Assembly: GCA_023391425.1 (NCBI GenBank)
Contig: JAEWAX010000157.1
Location: 1-56,623 of the forward strand
Length of the DNA stretch: 56,623 nt
Direction of reading: 5' to 3'
Origin: Bacillota bacterium
GTDB lineage: Bacteria > Bacillota > Clostridia > Acetivibrionales > DSM-1351
Shown here: one piece after another, positions 18,752 through 27,274 of the stretch
Numbering within the stretch: position 1 is the first letter of the stretch
Layout: each line of letters starts with the position of its first letter
Translations under genes and position numbers: made by a program
Notes under the pieces: model-generated
The model's input: the letters and a program-made list of their open reading frames with translations, nothing else
The model's database searches: none
What the model was told of the DNA's origin: nothing

Positions 18752-18845
18752 ATATAGCTATATTTTAACATTCAAAATAAATGCTGTCAAATTTTTCTAT
18801 TACGTTGTTTGTTTGTGGCTTCGCTAAAACAATACGGTAGTGATG

Positions 18846-18905
18846 ATAAAGAGAACTTGGCTTTTACCAAGCCTATGACGAAGGCAGAAGCCGAGTGAAA
18901 TAAGT
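18846..18905 (+). repeat. Repeat E, copy 1 (upstream of coat-like gene)
   Basis: Begins ATAAAGAGAACTTGG and contains small dyads CTTGG/CCAAG, GCC/GGC and GGCAGAAGCC. The same arrangement occurs at 45013-45072 upstream of the LCP gene, with about 36 of 48 core positions shared by eye. Both copies are on the plus strand ~50-125 bp before a plus-strand gene. Could be a mobile palindromic repeat or a shared structured RNA/regulatory element. Confidence 0.55.
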
Positions 18906-18964
18906 GGTCTCAGTAAACAGTATTAAGCTTCATCATTTACTTAACATAAAGTAAGTAATATGTA

Positions 18965-18992
18965 ACCTTATGCAATATATTCGCATAAAATA
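18965..18992 (+). promoter_or_regulatory. Possible sigma-K-type sporulation promoter
   Basis: AC at 18965-18966 and CATAAAATA at 18984-18992 fit the mother-cell sigma-K consensus (AC, 16-17 bp, CATANNNTA), ~40 bp before the coat-like gene. Consistent with the product, but an AT-rich match like this can occur by chance. Confidence 0.35.
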
Positions 18993-19030
18993 CTCTATAT
19001 AATGTTTAAATTTATTAAGGAGGTTGGCAA

Positions 19031-19498
19031 ATGCCAGATTTCGATTATATGGATTATATGCGCAAGATGAATATGCCACAGCAATACTCTCCAATGGTGG
19101 AAATGCCACAGGAACAATTGGAATCAATGTACCCTAGATGCTACTATATAATTTACCCAGAAGTATATCGTCACTGTGATATGCTTTGTGCTAATTATGG
19201 GACAATGTGCAACCCATCGCGAAGACAAATCGAAGCTATTGTTGATGATATCGACAATAGGGTTGGCGCAGACGTAGATGCTGATTACCAGGATGATGAT
19301 AATGATAAGGATAAGGATGATGATAATAGACAATTTGGATTGGGATTTGGAGTAGGTCAATTCGGTGGAAGAAGACGTTTTCGCAGAGATTTAATTAGAA
19401 TTTTATTATTAAGAGAATTATTCCGTAGAAGGCGTCCACATCACCATGGTGGTTTCCATGGACGCTATGAAGAAGGATACTGTGAATATCCATATTAA
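19031..19498 (+). CDS. Spore-coat-like protein, Tyr/Cys N-domain with charged tail
   Basis: 155 aa on the plus strand, ATG behind AAGGAGG. The N-terminal half has MPQEQLESMYPRCYYIIYP and YRHCDMLCANYG, a pattern I associate with small clostridial spore surface proteins. A nearly pure Asp/Lys stretch follows (about residues 89-99), then a Gly/Phe/Arg segment (QFGLGFGVGQFGGRRRF) and an Arg-rich helix, ending in a His/Gly/Tyr tail. This block of acidic then basic low-complexity sequence suits an assembling coat or crust protein. The next gene is sodA; Bacillus coats also carry superoxide dismutase. Function inferred. Confidence 0.6.
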   Translation: MPDFDYMDYMRKMNMPQQYSPMVEMPQEQLESMYPRCYYIIYPEVYRHCDMLCANYGTMCNPSRRQIEAIVDDIDNRVGADVDADYQDDDNDKDKDDDNRQFGLGFGVGQFGGRRRFRRDLIRILLLRELFRRRRPHHHGGFHGRYEEGYCEYPY

Positions 19499-19522
19499 TT
19501 TTTAATACAATTAATAACTAGG

Positions 19523-19577
19523 AATAAGGAATGGAGAGCACTTTAATAAAGAGGCTCTTCAATCCTTATTCATTTTT
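19523..19577 (+). terminator. Terminator after coat-like gene
   Basis: Outer arms AATAAGGA (19523-19530) and TCCTTATT (19563-19570), inner arms GGAGAGC and GCTCTTC, then CATTTTTT. It precedes the sodA ribosome binding site, so it may be a partial terminator that lowers sodA read-through. Confidence 0.6.
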
Positions 19578-19598
19578 TAGAAGGAGTTGATTATTACT

Positions 19599-20246
19599 AT
19601 GCAATTTAGCATGATTCCGATTGGGCAACACCAATTGCCACCATTACCATATCAATATAATGCACTAGAACCAATAATCGGCCGATCAACTTTAAAACTT
19701 CATCACGACAAGCACCATAAATCTTATGTTGATGGTCTTAATAAAGCAGAAATTAATCTAGCAGAAGCACGAAAGCGAAACGATTATGAATTTATAAAAT
19801 ACTGGGAAAAAGAGCTTGCTTTTAATGGTTCTGGACATATTCTACACAGCATATTTTGGACAATTATGGCTCCCCTAAATATGGGAGGACAGCCCGGACC
19901 ACAAACACTCAATCAAATTAACAGCTATTTTGGCAATTTTAATTCCTTTAAAGAGCAATTTAAAAATGCTACTGAAAAAGTTGAGGCCTCTGGCTGGGGT
20001 ATACTAACTTGGCAACCTACATGGATGAGATTAGAAATCCTACAAGCCGAAAAACATCAAAACCTAACTCAATGGAGTGGAATTCCTATTTTGGTTTGTG
20101 ATGTATGGGAACATGCATATTATCTAGATTATCAAAATGAAAGGAAAAGATATATTGATGCCTGGTGGAGCCTTATCAATTGGTATGAAGTCGAAAGAAG
20201 GCTCCAAATGGCTATGAACGGTAAAGTTCCATTAATCTTATACTAA
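19599..20246 (+). CDS. sodA: Superoxide dismutase, Fe/Mn family
   Basis: 215 aa from ATG 19599; the AAGGAG at 19581-19586 has proper spacing only for this start, not for the TTG 12 nt earlier. Metal ligands are all present: His35 (KLHHDKHH), His83 (GHILHSIFW), Asp168 and His172 (CDVWEHAYYLDY). It converts superoxide to oxygen and peroxide. The N-terminus (FSMIPIGQHQLPPLPYQY) lacks an obvious signal. The plus-strand pairing with a coat-like gene suggests a role in spore coat maturation or protection; this is inference. Confidence 0.9.
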   Translation: MQFSMIPIGQHQLPPLPYQYNALEPIIGRSTLKLHHDKHHKSYVDGLNKAEINLAEARKRNDYEFIKYWEKELAFNGSGHILHSIFWTIMAPLNMGGQPGPQTLNQINSYFGNFNSFKEQFKNATEKVEASGWGILTWQPTWMRLEILQAEKHQNLTQWSGIPILVCDVWEHAYYLDYQNERKRYIDAWWSLINWYEVERRLQMAMNGKVPLILY

Positions 20247-20311
20247 ATATTATGTATAAAATATTAGTACCTGACATCCCTTAGGGTAAATCGTAATATT
20301 AATATAAAATT

Positions 20312-20338
20312 TTAAGGCTCGCAAAACGCGAGCCTTAA
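20312..20338. terminator. Bidirectional terminator between sodA and spoVS
   Basis: TTAAGGCTCGC and GCGAGCCTTAA form a perfect 11-bp stem with a 5-nt loop, placed between two convergent genes. Confidence 0.85.
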
Positions 20339-20355
20339 TTAATAGAGTAATTAAA

Positions 20356-20616
20356 TTACCGAGGTTGTATGTAAAATTTGATAGCAGTTCTTTCTTCACC
20401 ATCAATAACAACCTCTGCAAAAGCAGGTACTGTTACAAGATCTATTCCATTAGGAGCAACAAAACCGCGAGTAATTGCAATAGCCTTAACCGCCTGATTT
20501 ACTGCTCCAGCTCCAACTGCCTGGATCTCAGCATAATTATTGTCGCGTAAAACAGCGGCCAATGCTCCAGCAACAGATTTGGGCTGTGAATTAGCTGAAA
20601 CTTTTAGTACTTCCAT
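20356..20616 (-). CDS. spoVS: Stage V sporulation protein S
   Basis: 86 aa, full length for SpoVS (EVLKVSANSQPKSVAGALAA start, GFVAPNGIDLVTVPAFAEV near the end). SpoVS is an Alba-like-fold protein needed for normal asymmetric division and coat assembly in Bacillus; its biochemical role is uncertain. Monocistronic: it ends at the shared terminator and has its own AGGAGG site, with 137 bp of AT-rich DNA separating it from the radical SAM gene. Confidence 0.95.
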   Translation of the reverse strand: MEVLKVSANSQPKSVAGALAAVLRDNNYAEIQAVGAGAVNQAVKAIAITRGFVAPNGIDLVTVPAFAEVVIDGEERTAIKFYIQPR

Positions 20617-20752
20617 AGATACATCCTCCTAAAAATGCTTTAATAAAATAAAGTTTTTACAAAATATATAATTTTTTATATATTTATAATATGTATTCTA
20701 TATATTACTTCATATTCCTTCTTTTTACAATTGTTTTTTAAAAAAAATTATT

Positions 20753-21763
20753 TTAAGCCTTTAAAATGTCGAAAACCTCTATATCATTATTTATTTTTAC
20801 AAAAATATTTTTAAATTTAAACTCCTTCTTCAATGAAAATATATTTTTTCTTTTTTGTCCAATAACATTTGATATCTGTCGTGAGTTGCATTCTATTACT
20901 ATTTCAGCTAAGTCTTCCAATTTATTTAATTTTATATATTGAGTCATTTTATTTAGAAGAAGTCTCGATTCAACCAATTGCCTAAATGCAGGGTGAAAAG
21001 GTCCTGCCTCGACTTCACCATTTTCACTTATACTTTGCGTTGGCTGAAGCCCAATTCGAATTACATTAATATTGTTTTCTTCATAAATGGCTAAAAGTTC
21101 AGCACATATATCAACGGCTTCCTCAACAGTTAGTGGCCTATATCTACCATCTAAATACATCTTTTGAAGATAGGTATTTTTTATTACAAGCGTTGGATAT
21201 ATTCGTACAATATCTGGTGCCATTTGTACTACTCTCTGAGCTGTTATAATGTCTTTTTCTTTTGAATCCTTAGGCAATCCTATCATTGTTTGAATTCCAA
21301 GCGTTATTCCCTTTGCTTTTATCCTTTGTGCAGCTTGTGAAACAACATCAATACTGTGTCCCCTGTTACTGCAGCTTAATACCTCATCATCTAGGCTTTG
21401 AGCTCCTAATTCTATAGTTTTCACACCATACTTGTATAGTAAATCAAGTATTTCATCATTGATATAATCTGGCCTTGTTGAAATCCTCATCTGCATTACT
21501 TGGCCTGTTATTACATAACTGTATCCAATCTTTAAATACCATTCTTGTTCTTTAAGAGGTATACCTGTAAAACTTCCACCGTAAAACCCTATTTCAACAA
21601 AAGCATCCTCACATGTTTCTAAATGATCCTCTATAATTTTACGAATTTCTGTTTCGTCTGCCTCATTTATCTGTCCACTAATTATCTTCTGATTGCAAAA
21701 TATACAATCAAAAGGGCAGCCTTTATGTGGAACAAATATAGGTATTACTATATGCTCTTTAAT
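20753..21763 (-). CDS. Radical SAM protein (Elp3-like), apparent ATT start codon
   Basis: The first ATG/GTG/TTG in this frame is at 21496, but the open frame continues 89 codons further up and contains the essential radical SAM motif Cys16-X3-Cys20-X2-Cys23 (CPFDCIFC) and EIGFYGGSFTGI. It is closed upstream by an in-frame TAG at 21769-21767. The only sensible start is ATT at 21763, 9 nt after AAAGGAG, giving 336 aa beginning (M)KEHIVIPIFVPHKG. That ATT overlaps the rnc stop, suggesting coupling. This COG1243-like family neighbours rnc and smc in Clostridia; a tRNA-related role is suspected. Alternatives: a recent start-codon mutation or sequencing error. Confidence 0.8.
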   Translation of the reverse strand: MKEHIVIPIFVPHKGCPFDCIFCNQKIISGQINEADETEIRKIIEDHLETCEDAFVEIGFYGGSFTGIPLKEQEWYLKIGYSYVITGQVMQMRISTRPDYINDEILDLLYKYGVKTIELGAQSLDDEVLSCSNRGHSIDVVSQAAQRIKAKGITLGIQTMIGLPKDSKEKDIITAQRVVQMAPDIVRIYPTLVIKNTYLQKMYLDGRYRPLTVEEAVDICAELLAIYEENNINVIRIGLQPTQSISENGEVEAGPFHPAFRQLVESRLLLNKMTQYIKLNKLEDLAEIVIECNSRQISNVIGQKRKNIFSLKKEFKFKNIFVKINNDIEVFDILKA

Positions 21764-22487
21764 TCTCTAACACTCCTTTAGCGTTAAATTTGCCCAACGC
21801 ATCTTTTGCGGCATTCTGCTCAGACTCTTTCTTTGAACGACCTGTGCCCTGTCCTCTAATAACATTATTTATTCTAACTTCGGTTATAAATACTTTATTA
21901 TGATCTGGCCCACTTTCATCTATAACGTTATATAAAATATGCTGCTCACCATTTTGTTGAATCAGCTCTTGAAGTTGTGTCTTGAAATCGTAAAATAACT
22001 TGCCTTCAACACAATTTTTTATTATATTCTCCATATACTTAAGAATAAATCCTTTTGCTGTAACAAATCCACCATCAATAAAAATTGCTCCTATTAAAGC
22101 TTCAAAAGCATCTGATAATATTGATATTTTATCTCTTCCACCAGAAAGTTCTTCACCTTTACCCAGTAAAAGAAATCTTCCTAATCCAATATCTATTGCA
22201 CATTTAGACAACGAATTTTCACAAACAATCTTTGCTCTAGTTACCGTTAACTCCCCCTCAGGAAGATTACGATACATTGTGTACAAATACTCACTAATCA
22301 CAAGACTTAAAACTGAATCTCCTAGAAATTCGATTCTTTCATTGTAGCTTAACTTTTTAGTCTTTCTTTCATTAGCGTATGAGCTATGCGTTATTGCTGT
22401 TGTGATAATTTCTCTATCTTTAAAGACATATCCTATTTTTTTTTCAAGTTGGGATATGCTATTATTACTTTTGTTACTACTATCCAT
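21759..22487 (-). CDS. rnc: Ribonuclease III
   Basis: 242 aa. The RNase III signature NERIEFLGDSVLSLVI is at ~49-64 and a second conserved acidic region (LSDAFEALIGAIFIDGG) follows. The C-terminal double-stranded RNA-binding domain (DFKTQLQELIQQNG ... KESEQNAAKDALGKF) is complete. It cuts dsRNA in rRNA precursors and antisense duplexes. Downstream radical SAM gene overlaps its stop codon; upstream is the fabF terminator. Confidence 0.97.
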   Translation of the reverse strand: MDSSNKSNNSISQLEKKIGYVFKDREIITTAITHSSYANERKTKKLSYNERIEFLGDSVLSLVISEYLYTMYRNLPEGELTVTRAKIVCENSLSKCAIDIGLGRFLLLGKGEELSGGRDKISILSDAFEALIGAIFIDGGFVTAKGFILKYMENIIKNCVEGKLFYDFKTQLQELIQQNGEQHILYNVIDESGPDHNKVFITEVRINNVIRGQGTGRSKKESEQNAAKDALGKFNAKGVLEN

Positions 22488-22590
22488 CAGTTATCTCCAT
22501 TCTAAAAAATTATGGTTTTAAATAAATATATTTAAATAAATATACTAGTTCTTTTGTTCAAACAATGCTTAATTAATTTTTTTTACACAT

Positions 22591-22630
22591 AAAATAAAAG
22601 GTAGAATATTTAAATTCCACCTTTTATTTT
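22591..22630 (-). terminator. Terminator downstream of fabF
   Basis: AAAATAAAAGGT and ACCTTTTATTTT pair over 12 bp, plus GAAT/ATTC after one mismatch. U-rich on exit. It separates fabF from rnc. Confidence 0.75.
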
Positions 22631-22665
22631 ATACTTTTCTATTAGTATCATCAATAGGATATTTA

Positions 22666-23901
22666 TTATTCGAATTTCTTTAAACAAATCGTTGCGTTAT
22701 GACCACCAAAGCCAAGGGCATTTGATAGAGCATACTTTATGTCTGCTTTTCTGCCTACATTTGGCACACAATCAATATCACATTCTGGATCTTGATTTAC
22801 AACATTTATTGTTGGAGGTAAGAAACCATCCTTAAGTGCCATTGCTGTTACAATGGCCTCTATCGCACCTGCAGCCCCAAGAAGATGTCCCGTCATTGAC
22901 TTAGTTGAACTCATAGCTACTTTTTTTGCTTGCTCCCCAAATACTCTTTTAACTACTCTAACCTCTGAAGGGTCATTCAAAGGTGTTGATGTTCCATGAG
23001 CATTAATGTATCCAATATCTTCTGGCTTAATACCGGCATCGTCAATACACATCTGCATACTTCTTGCCCCACCGTCTCCCTCAGGATGTGGTGCTGTAAT
23101 ATGGTAAGCATCGCAAGTACATCCATAGCCAACTACTTCCGCTAGTATATTTGCTCCTCTGCTTACAGCGTGCTCCAATTCTTCAATAATAATAATGCCC
23201 GCGCCCTCTCCTGCTATAAATCCATCTCTATCCTTATCAAAAGGTCTACATGCAGTATTAGGATCAGGGTTTTTTGTCATAGCCCCCATTGAGCAGAAGC
23301 CTGCAAAACTCATCATCGTTACACATGCCTCAGCACCACCAGTTATCATAACATCAGCATCTCCACGTTGGATTACCTTGAAGGCATCACCTATTGCATT
23401 GTTACCAGTTGCACATGCTGTAACAACACATTCATTAAAACCCTTAAAGCCATACTCAATAGCTATTCGTCCTGATGCCATATTAGAAATCATCATAGGA
23501 ATAAAAAATGGGCTTACTCTTCCAGGTCCTTTATTTATAAGAACACTGTGCTGATCCTCAAGTGTCTCTAAACCACCAACACCAGAGCCTACAATTACGC
23601 CACATCTGTTTAAATCTAGAGCCTCTAAATCCAATTTAGAATCTTCAACTGCCATCTTAGCTGCTGCCATAGCAAACTGGTTATATCTGTCCATTCTTCT
23701 TGCTTCTTTTTTGTCCATATACTCAGTAGGGTCAAATTCCTTTATTTCGGCACCTACTTTTGTTGATAGATTTGATACATCTATTCTTGTTACTTCACTA
23801 ATACCATTTTTACCTTCTTTTATTGAATTCCAGAATTGATTAACTCCAAAACCTAGAGAAGAAACAACACCAGCTCCTGTAATAACTACACGTCTTTTCA
23901 T
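22666..23901 (-). CDS. fabF: Beta-ketoacyl-ACP synthase II
   Basis: 411 aa from ATG 23901 (GGAGGTTTATATT upstream). Catalytic Cys163 in VVTACATGNN, His residues in NAHGTSTPLND and MTGHLLGAAGAIEA. It condenses malonyl-ACP with acyl-ACP in fatty acid elongation. It lies behind acpP but is separated from it by a strong inverted repeat, so it may be partly independent of the fapR-plsX operon. Confidence 0.97.
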   Translation of the reverse strand: MKRRVVITGAGVVSSLGFGVNQFWNSIKEGKNGISEVTRIDVSNLSTKVGAEIKEFDPTEYMDKKEARRMDRYNQFAMAAAKMAVEDSKLDLEALDLNRCGVIVGSGVGGLETLEDQHSVLINKGPGRVSPFFIPMMISNMASGRIAIEYGFKGFNECVVTACATGNNAIGDAFKVIQRGDADVMITGGAEACVTMMSFAGFCSMGAMTKNPDPNTACRPFDKDRDGFIAGEGAGIIIIEELEHAVSRGANILAEVVGYGCTCDAYHITAPHPEGDGGARSMQMCIDDAGIKPEDIGYINAHGTSTPLNDPSEVRVVKRVFGEQAKKVAMSSTKSMTGHLLGAAGAIEAIVTAMALKDGFLPPTINVVNQDPECDIDCVPNVGRKADIKYALSNALGFGGHNATICLKKFE

Positions 23902-24043
23902 AATATAAACCTCCAATAAGGTAATTTTTTAATCTCTGTGATTTAAAGCTCTATTGAAATTATTTTTCTTTATAATTATCAATGAAAGAAATATATATTA
24001 AAATGCTCTAGGCATTATAAGCTCTGAATCTAATAGGTTTTAT

Positions 24044-24079
24044 ACTTAAAAAAGTCCCTTGTAAGGGACTTTTTTAAGT
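24044..24079 (-). terminator. Terminator/attenuator between acpP and fabF
   Basis: 17-bp perfect arms (ACTTAAAAAAGTCCCTT and its complement) with a 2-nt gap. It lies 8 bp after the acpP stop. Such a structure can also stabilise the acpP message, which must be made in large excess. Confidence 0.85.
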
Positions 24080-24086
24080 ATTTTAT

Positions 24087-24314
24087 TTAAGTATTCTTAG
24101 TAATGTATCCAACAGCATCACCTACTGTTGTGATCTTTTCTGCTTCATTATCTGGAATTTCAAGGCTAAACTCTTCTTCTAATGCCATTATAAGTTCAAC
24201 TATATCAAGAGAGTCTGCTCCAAGATCATCTATGAAAGAAGATTCCATAGTTATATCGTCTTCTTCAACGCCTAACTGCTCAACAACTAATTTTTTTACT
24301 TTTTCGAAAACCAT
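24087..24314 (-). CDS. acpP: Acyl carrier protein
   Basis: 75 aa from ATG 24314, preceded by GGAGGTGAATAT. Acidic four-helix protein with phosphopantetheine site Ser35 in LGADSLDIVELIMAL. Carries the growing acyl chain. The longer in-frame start (~38 more residues) has no support. Confidence 0.97.
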   Translation of the reverse strand: MVFEKVKKLVVEQLGVEEDDITMESSFIDDLGADSLDIVELIMALEEEFSLEIPDNEAEKITTVGDAVGYITKNT

Positions 24315-24438
24315 ATATTCACCTCCTTCCAAAAACTGTTTCTTAAAATATTTCACCAACTCATGTACTATATTATGCAAATAATAATATTTTAAGCAAT
24401 ATAGCTCTATAGTAACAAGCATATTCATGATAATATTA

Positions 24439-25176
24439 TTACATAACTAATCCACCGTCAATATCAATTACCTGGCCTGTAACGTAACCGGCTTCATCAG
24501 AAGCAAGAAAAGCAACAACATTTGCAACATCTTCAGGTGTCCCGAACCTTCCAAGTGCAATCTTGTCTAGATACTTTTGCTTCAAATCATCTGGTAATAT
24601 TTCCGTCATCTTACTTTCTATCAAGCCTGGGGTAACAGCGTTACACGTAATTCCTCTAGGGGCAAATTCCTTTGCAGTAGTTTTTGTTAAACCAATTAAT
24701 CCACCCTTTGATGCTGAATAATTTGCCTGCCCAGCATTTCCATATGCCCCTGCAACAGAGGAGATATTTACTATTCTGCCATATCTTTTTTTAAGCATTA
24801 GCTTTGCAGCTGCTTTAGTGCATAAGAACGAGCCTTTTAAGTTAATATCCAGAACGACGTCCCAATCGTCCTCAGACATCAATGCCATAGGCTTATCCCT
24901 TGTTATTCCAGCATTATTTATGAGAATATCTATTCCACCAAAGGTGTCTACTGCTGTGTTAATTAGTGTCTTTACATCTTCAGCTTTTCTTATATCGCCT
25001 ATGGCTGTAGCAACCTTTATTCCCATAGCTTCAAGTTCTTTGGCTGTTTCAAGAACTGCATCTGAGGTTGCATTAAGAACGATATTAGCTCCTAGTTTTC
25101 CAAGCTTTTCTGCTATTGCCTTTCCTATTCCTCTTGAAGAGCCTGTTATTATAGCAGTCCTTCCTTCAAATTGCAT
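24439..25176 (-). CDS. fabG: 3-oxoacyl-ACP reductase
   Basis: 245-aa short-chain dehydrogenase. NADP loop TGSSRGIGKAIA (11-22), NNAG (~87-90), catalytic Ser140, Tyr153 and Lys157 (NYSASKGG), C-terminal TGQVIDIDGG. It reduces 3-ketoacyl-ACP. It sits between fabD (34 bp upstream) and acpP in the fatty acid operon. Confidence 0.97.
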   Translation of the reverse strand: MQFEGRTAIITGSSRGIGKAIAEKLGKLGANIVLNATSDAVLETAKELEAMGIKVATAIGDIRKAEDVKTLINTAVDTFGGIDILINNAGITRDKPMALMSEDDWDVVLDINLKGSFLCTKAAAKLMLKKRYGRIVNISSVAGAYGNAGQANYSASKGGLIGLTKTTAKEFAPRGITCNAVTPGLIESKMTEILPDDLKQKYLDKIALGRFGTPEDVANVVAFLASDEAGYVTGQVIDIDGGLVM

Positions 25177-25210
25177 ATTGGTTACACCTCCAAATCAGAT
25201 TCTGGGTTTA

Positions 25211-26143
25211 TTAAGCTAATTCCTCTAGTGTAATATTTAAGCTTTCCAAATTCTCAACATTTAAAATCTTTACGTCCTTGTTTATCTTCTTTAAGAATCC
25301 ACTTAAAACTTTACCTGGGCCGATTTCTACAAAAGTATCTACCCCTTTATCAAGCATAGTTCTTATACAATTTTCCCAAAGCACAGATTTGCTAACTTGA
25401 TTTACTAATAAATCCTTAACAACACTCTTGTCAGTTATGCACTGTGCTGTAACATTAGTAACTACAGGAATTTTTATATCGTTCAAAGTAATGTTTGCGA
25501 GCTCGCCAGCCAACTTTTCTCCAGCAGGTGAAAGTAGGCTGCAATGAAATGGTGCACTAACAGGTAATAGCATTGCTCGCTTAGCACCTTTTCCCTTACA
25601 CAATTCACTAGCTTTTTCAACTGCTGCTACTTCTCCGGCAATTGCAACCTGCCCTGGACAGTTAAAATTAGTTGGCTCAACTACACCATATTGTGATGCT
25701 TCTTTACAGCATTCAACAACATCATTATTTTCAAGTCCAATAATAACAGCCATAGCACCAACACCAACCGGTACTGCCTCCTGCATATATTTTCCTCTTT
25801 TTTTCACAAGTGCAACAGCATCCTTAAAGCTAAGAGTACCAGCTGCTACATGGGCAGCATATTCTCCTAGACTTAACCCTGCTACATAGTCTGGCTTGAT
25901 CCCCTTTTCAAGAAGTGGTTGCATGCATGCAATACTTGTAGTTAAAATTGTTGGCTGTGTATTTTCTGTAATCTTTAAGGTCTCATCATCACCATTGAAA
26001 ATCATTTCTTTTATGTCAAAACCTAAAGCTTCTGTAGCTTCATCAAAAATATCACTTGCACACTTATACTCAGTAGCAATTTCTTTACCCATACCAACAT
26101 ACTGAGCCCCTTGACCAGGAAAAATAAATGCTAATTTTCCCAT
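25211..26143 (-). CDS. fabD: Malonyl CoA-ACP transacylase
   Basis: 310 aa from ATG 26143 (GGAGGTTAGT upstream; an earlier ATG overlaps the ribosome site itself). FPGQGAQ at the N-terminus, nucleophile Ser91 in GLSLGEYAA, and conserved His in VSAPFHCSLL. It loads malonyl groups onto ACP. Confidence 0.97.
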   Translation of the reverse strand: MGKLAFIFPGQGAQYVGMGKEIATEYKCASDIFDEATEALGFDIKEMIFNGDDETLKITENTQPTILTTSIACMQPLLEKGIKPDYVAGLSLGEYAAHVAAGTLSFKDAVALVKKRGKYMQEAVPVGVGAMAVIIGLENNDVVECCKEASQYGVVEPTNFNCPGQVAIAGEVAAVEKASELCKGKGAKRAMLLPVSAPFHCSLLSPAGEKLAGELANITLNDIKIPVVTNVTAQCITDKSVVKDLLVNQVSKSVLWENCIRTMLDKGVDTFVEIGPGKVLSGFLKKINKDVKILNVENLESLNITLEELA

Positions 26144-26275
26144 ACTAACCTCCATTTTAAAATAAATAAAATTTTAAACTTGATAGAAAACTTAGATTTC
26201 GTAAAAAGATTCGTTTTGCACTAGGCCTACAGCATAGGCAATATCTAATTACTCTTCTACTTTCTAAAAAGAGAA

Positions 26276-27274
26276 TTATTTATACCATTTCAGTGCTACC
26301 GATCCCCAAGTCAATCCGCCACCAAAACCTACTAAAACCATGTTATCACCTTTTTTTAACTTACCTTCTTTATTAGCTTCATCTATAGCGACTGGAATTG
26401 ATGCTGAAGAAATGTTCCCATATTTGTGTATTACATAATGTAATTTATCATCTGTTACACCAAGTTTTTTAATTGCTCCATCAATAATTCTGGTATTGGC
26501 TTGATGCGGGAAAATATGTTGTAAATCCTCTACTGTCATATTCAGCTCTTCCAATACACGCACAGTTGCATTTGACATTGCCCTTACAGCAAATTTGAAT
26601 ACCTCTGTTCCATCCATCCATATTGAATTAAGCTTTCCATTAGTTCTCTTTTCTTTCTCAGCATCGGAAATATATAAACCTGGAATAGTAATACTCATTC
26701 CTGCACCGCCGTCTGCGCCTAGATATGCATTAAGTATGCCATAACCCTCATCTACCTCACTTAATATTGCAGCACCAGCACCATCTCCAAATAGAACGCA
26801 TGTGTTTCTATCCTTCCAATCAATTACCCTAGACAAACTTTCACAGCCTATTACCAAAGCTTTTTTGTACATTCCAGTTGCAATAAATTGTTGTGCTACA
26901 ACCATTGCATAAATAAATCCTGTACAAGCAGCATTAATATCAAATGCAGTAGCATTTGTTGCACCAATTGCTCCTTGAACAGCACAGGCAGATGAAGGAG
27001 TCATATAGTCTTGTGTTACAGTTGCAAATAATATTAAATCAATATCTTCTGCTTTTAATTTTGCATTTTCCAGAGCTCTTTTAGCTGCCTCTATTCCCAT
27101 AGAATAAGCTGGTACATCATCATCTAAAATTCTTCTCTCGGAAATCCCTGTTCTCTTTACTATCCACTCGTTTGATGTCTCAACCATTTTTTCTAAATCA
27201 TTATTAGTAAGCACTTTTTCGGGTAAGAAACTTCCTGTTCCAATTATGCCAACACTTTTAGTTGATATTGTCAT
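26276..27274 (-). CDS. fabH: Beta-ketoacyl-ACP synthase III
   Basis: 332 aa. Catalytic Cys117 in NAACTGFIYA, His in FPHQANTRII, Asn in HKYGNISSASIP. It starts fatty acid synthesis from an acyl-CoA and malonyl-ACP. The start codon overlaps the end of plsX by 17 bp, so the GGAGGTG ribosome site lies inside plsX. Confidence 0.97.
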   Translation of the reverse strand: MTISTKSVGIIGTGSFLPEKVLTNNDLEKMVETSNEWIVKRTGISERRILDDDVPAYSMGIEAAKRALENAKLKAEDIDLILFATVTQDYMTPSSACAVQGAIGATNATAFDINAACTGFIYAMVVAQQFIATGMYKKALVIGCESLSRVIDWKDRNTCVLFGDGAGAAILSEVDEGYGILNAYLGADGGAGMSITIPGLYISDAEKEKRTNGKLNSIWMDGTEVFKFAVRAMSNATVRVLEELNMTVEDLQHIFPHQANTRIIDGAIKKLGVTDDKLHYVIHKYGNISSASIPVAIDEANKEGKLKKGDNMVLVGFGGGLTWGSVALKWYK

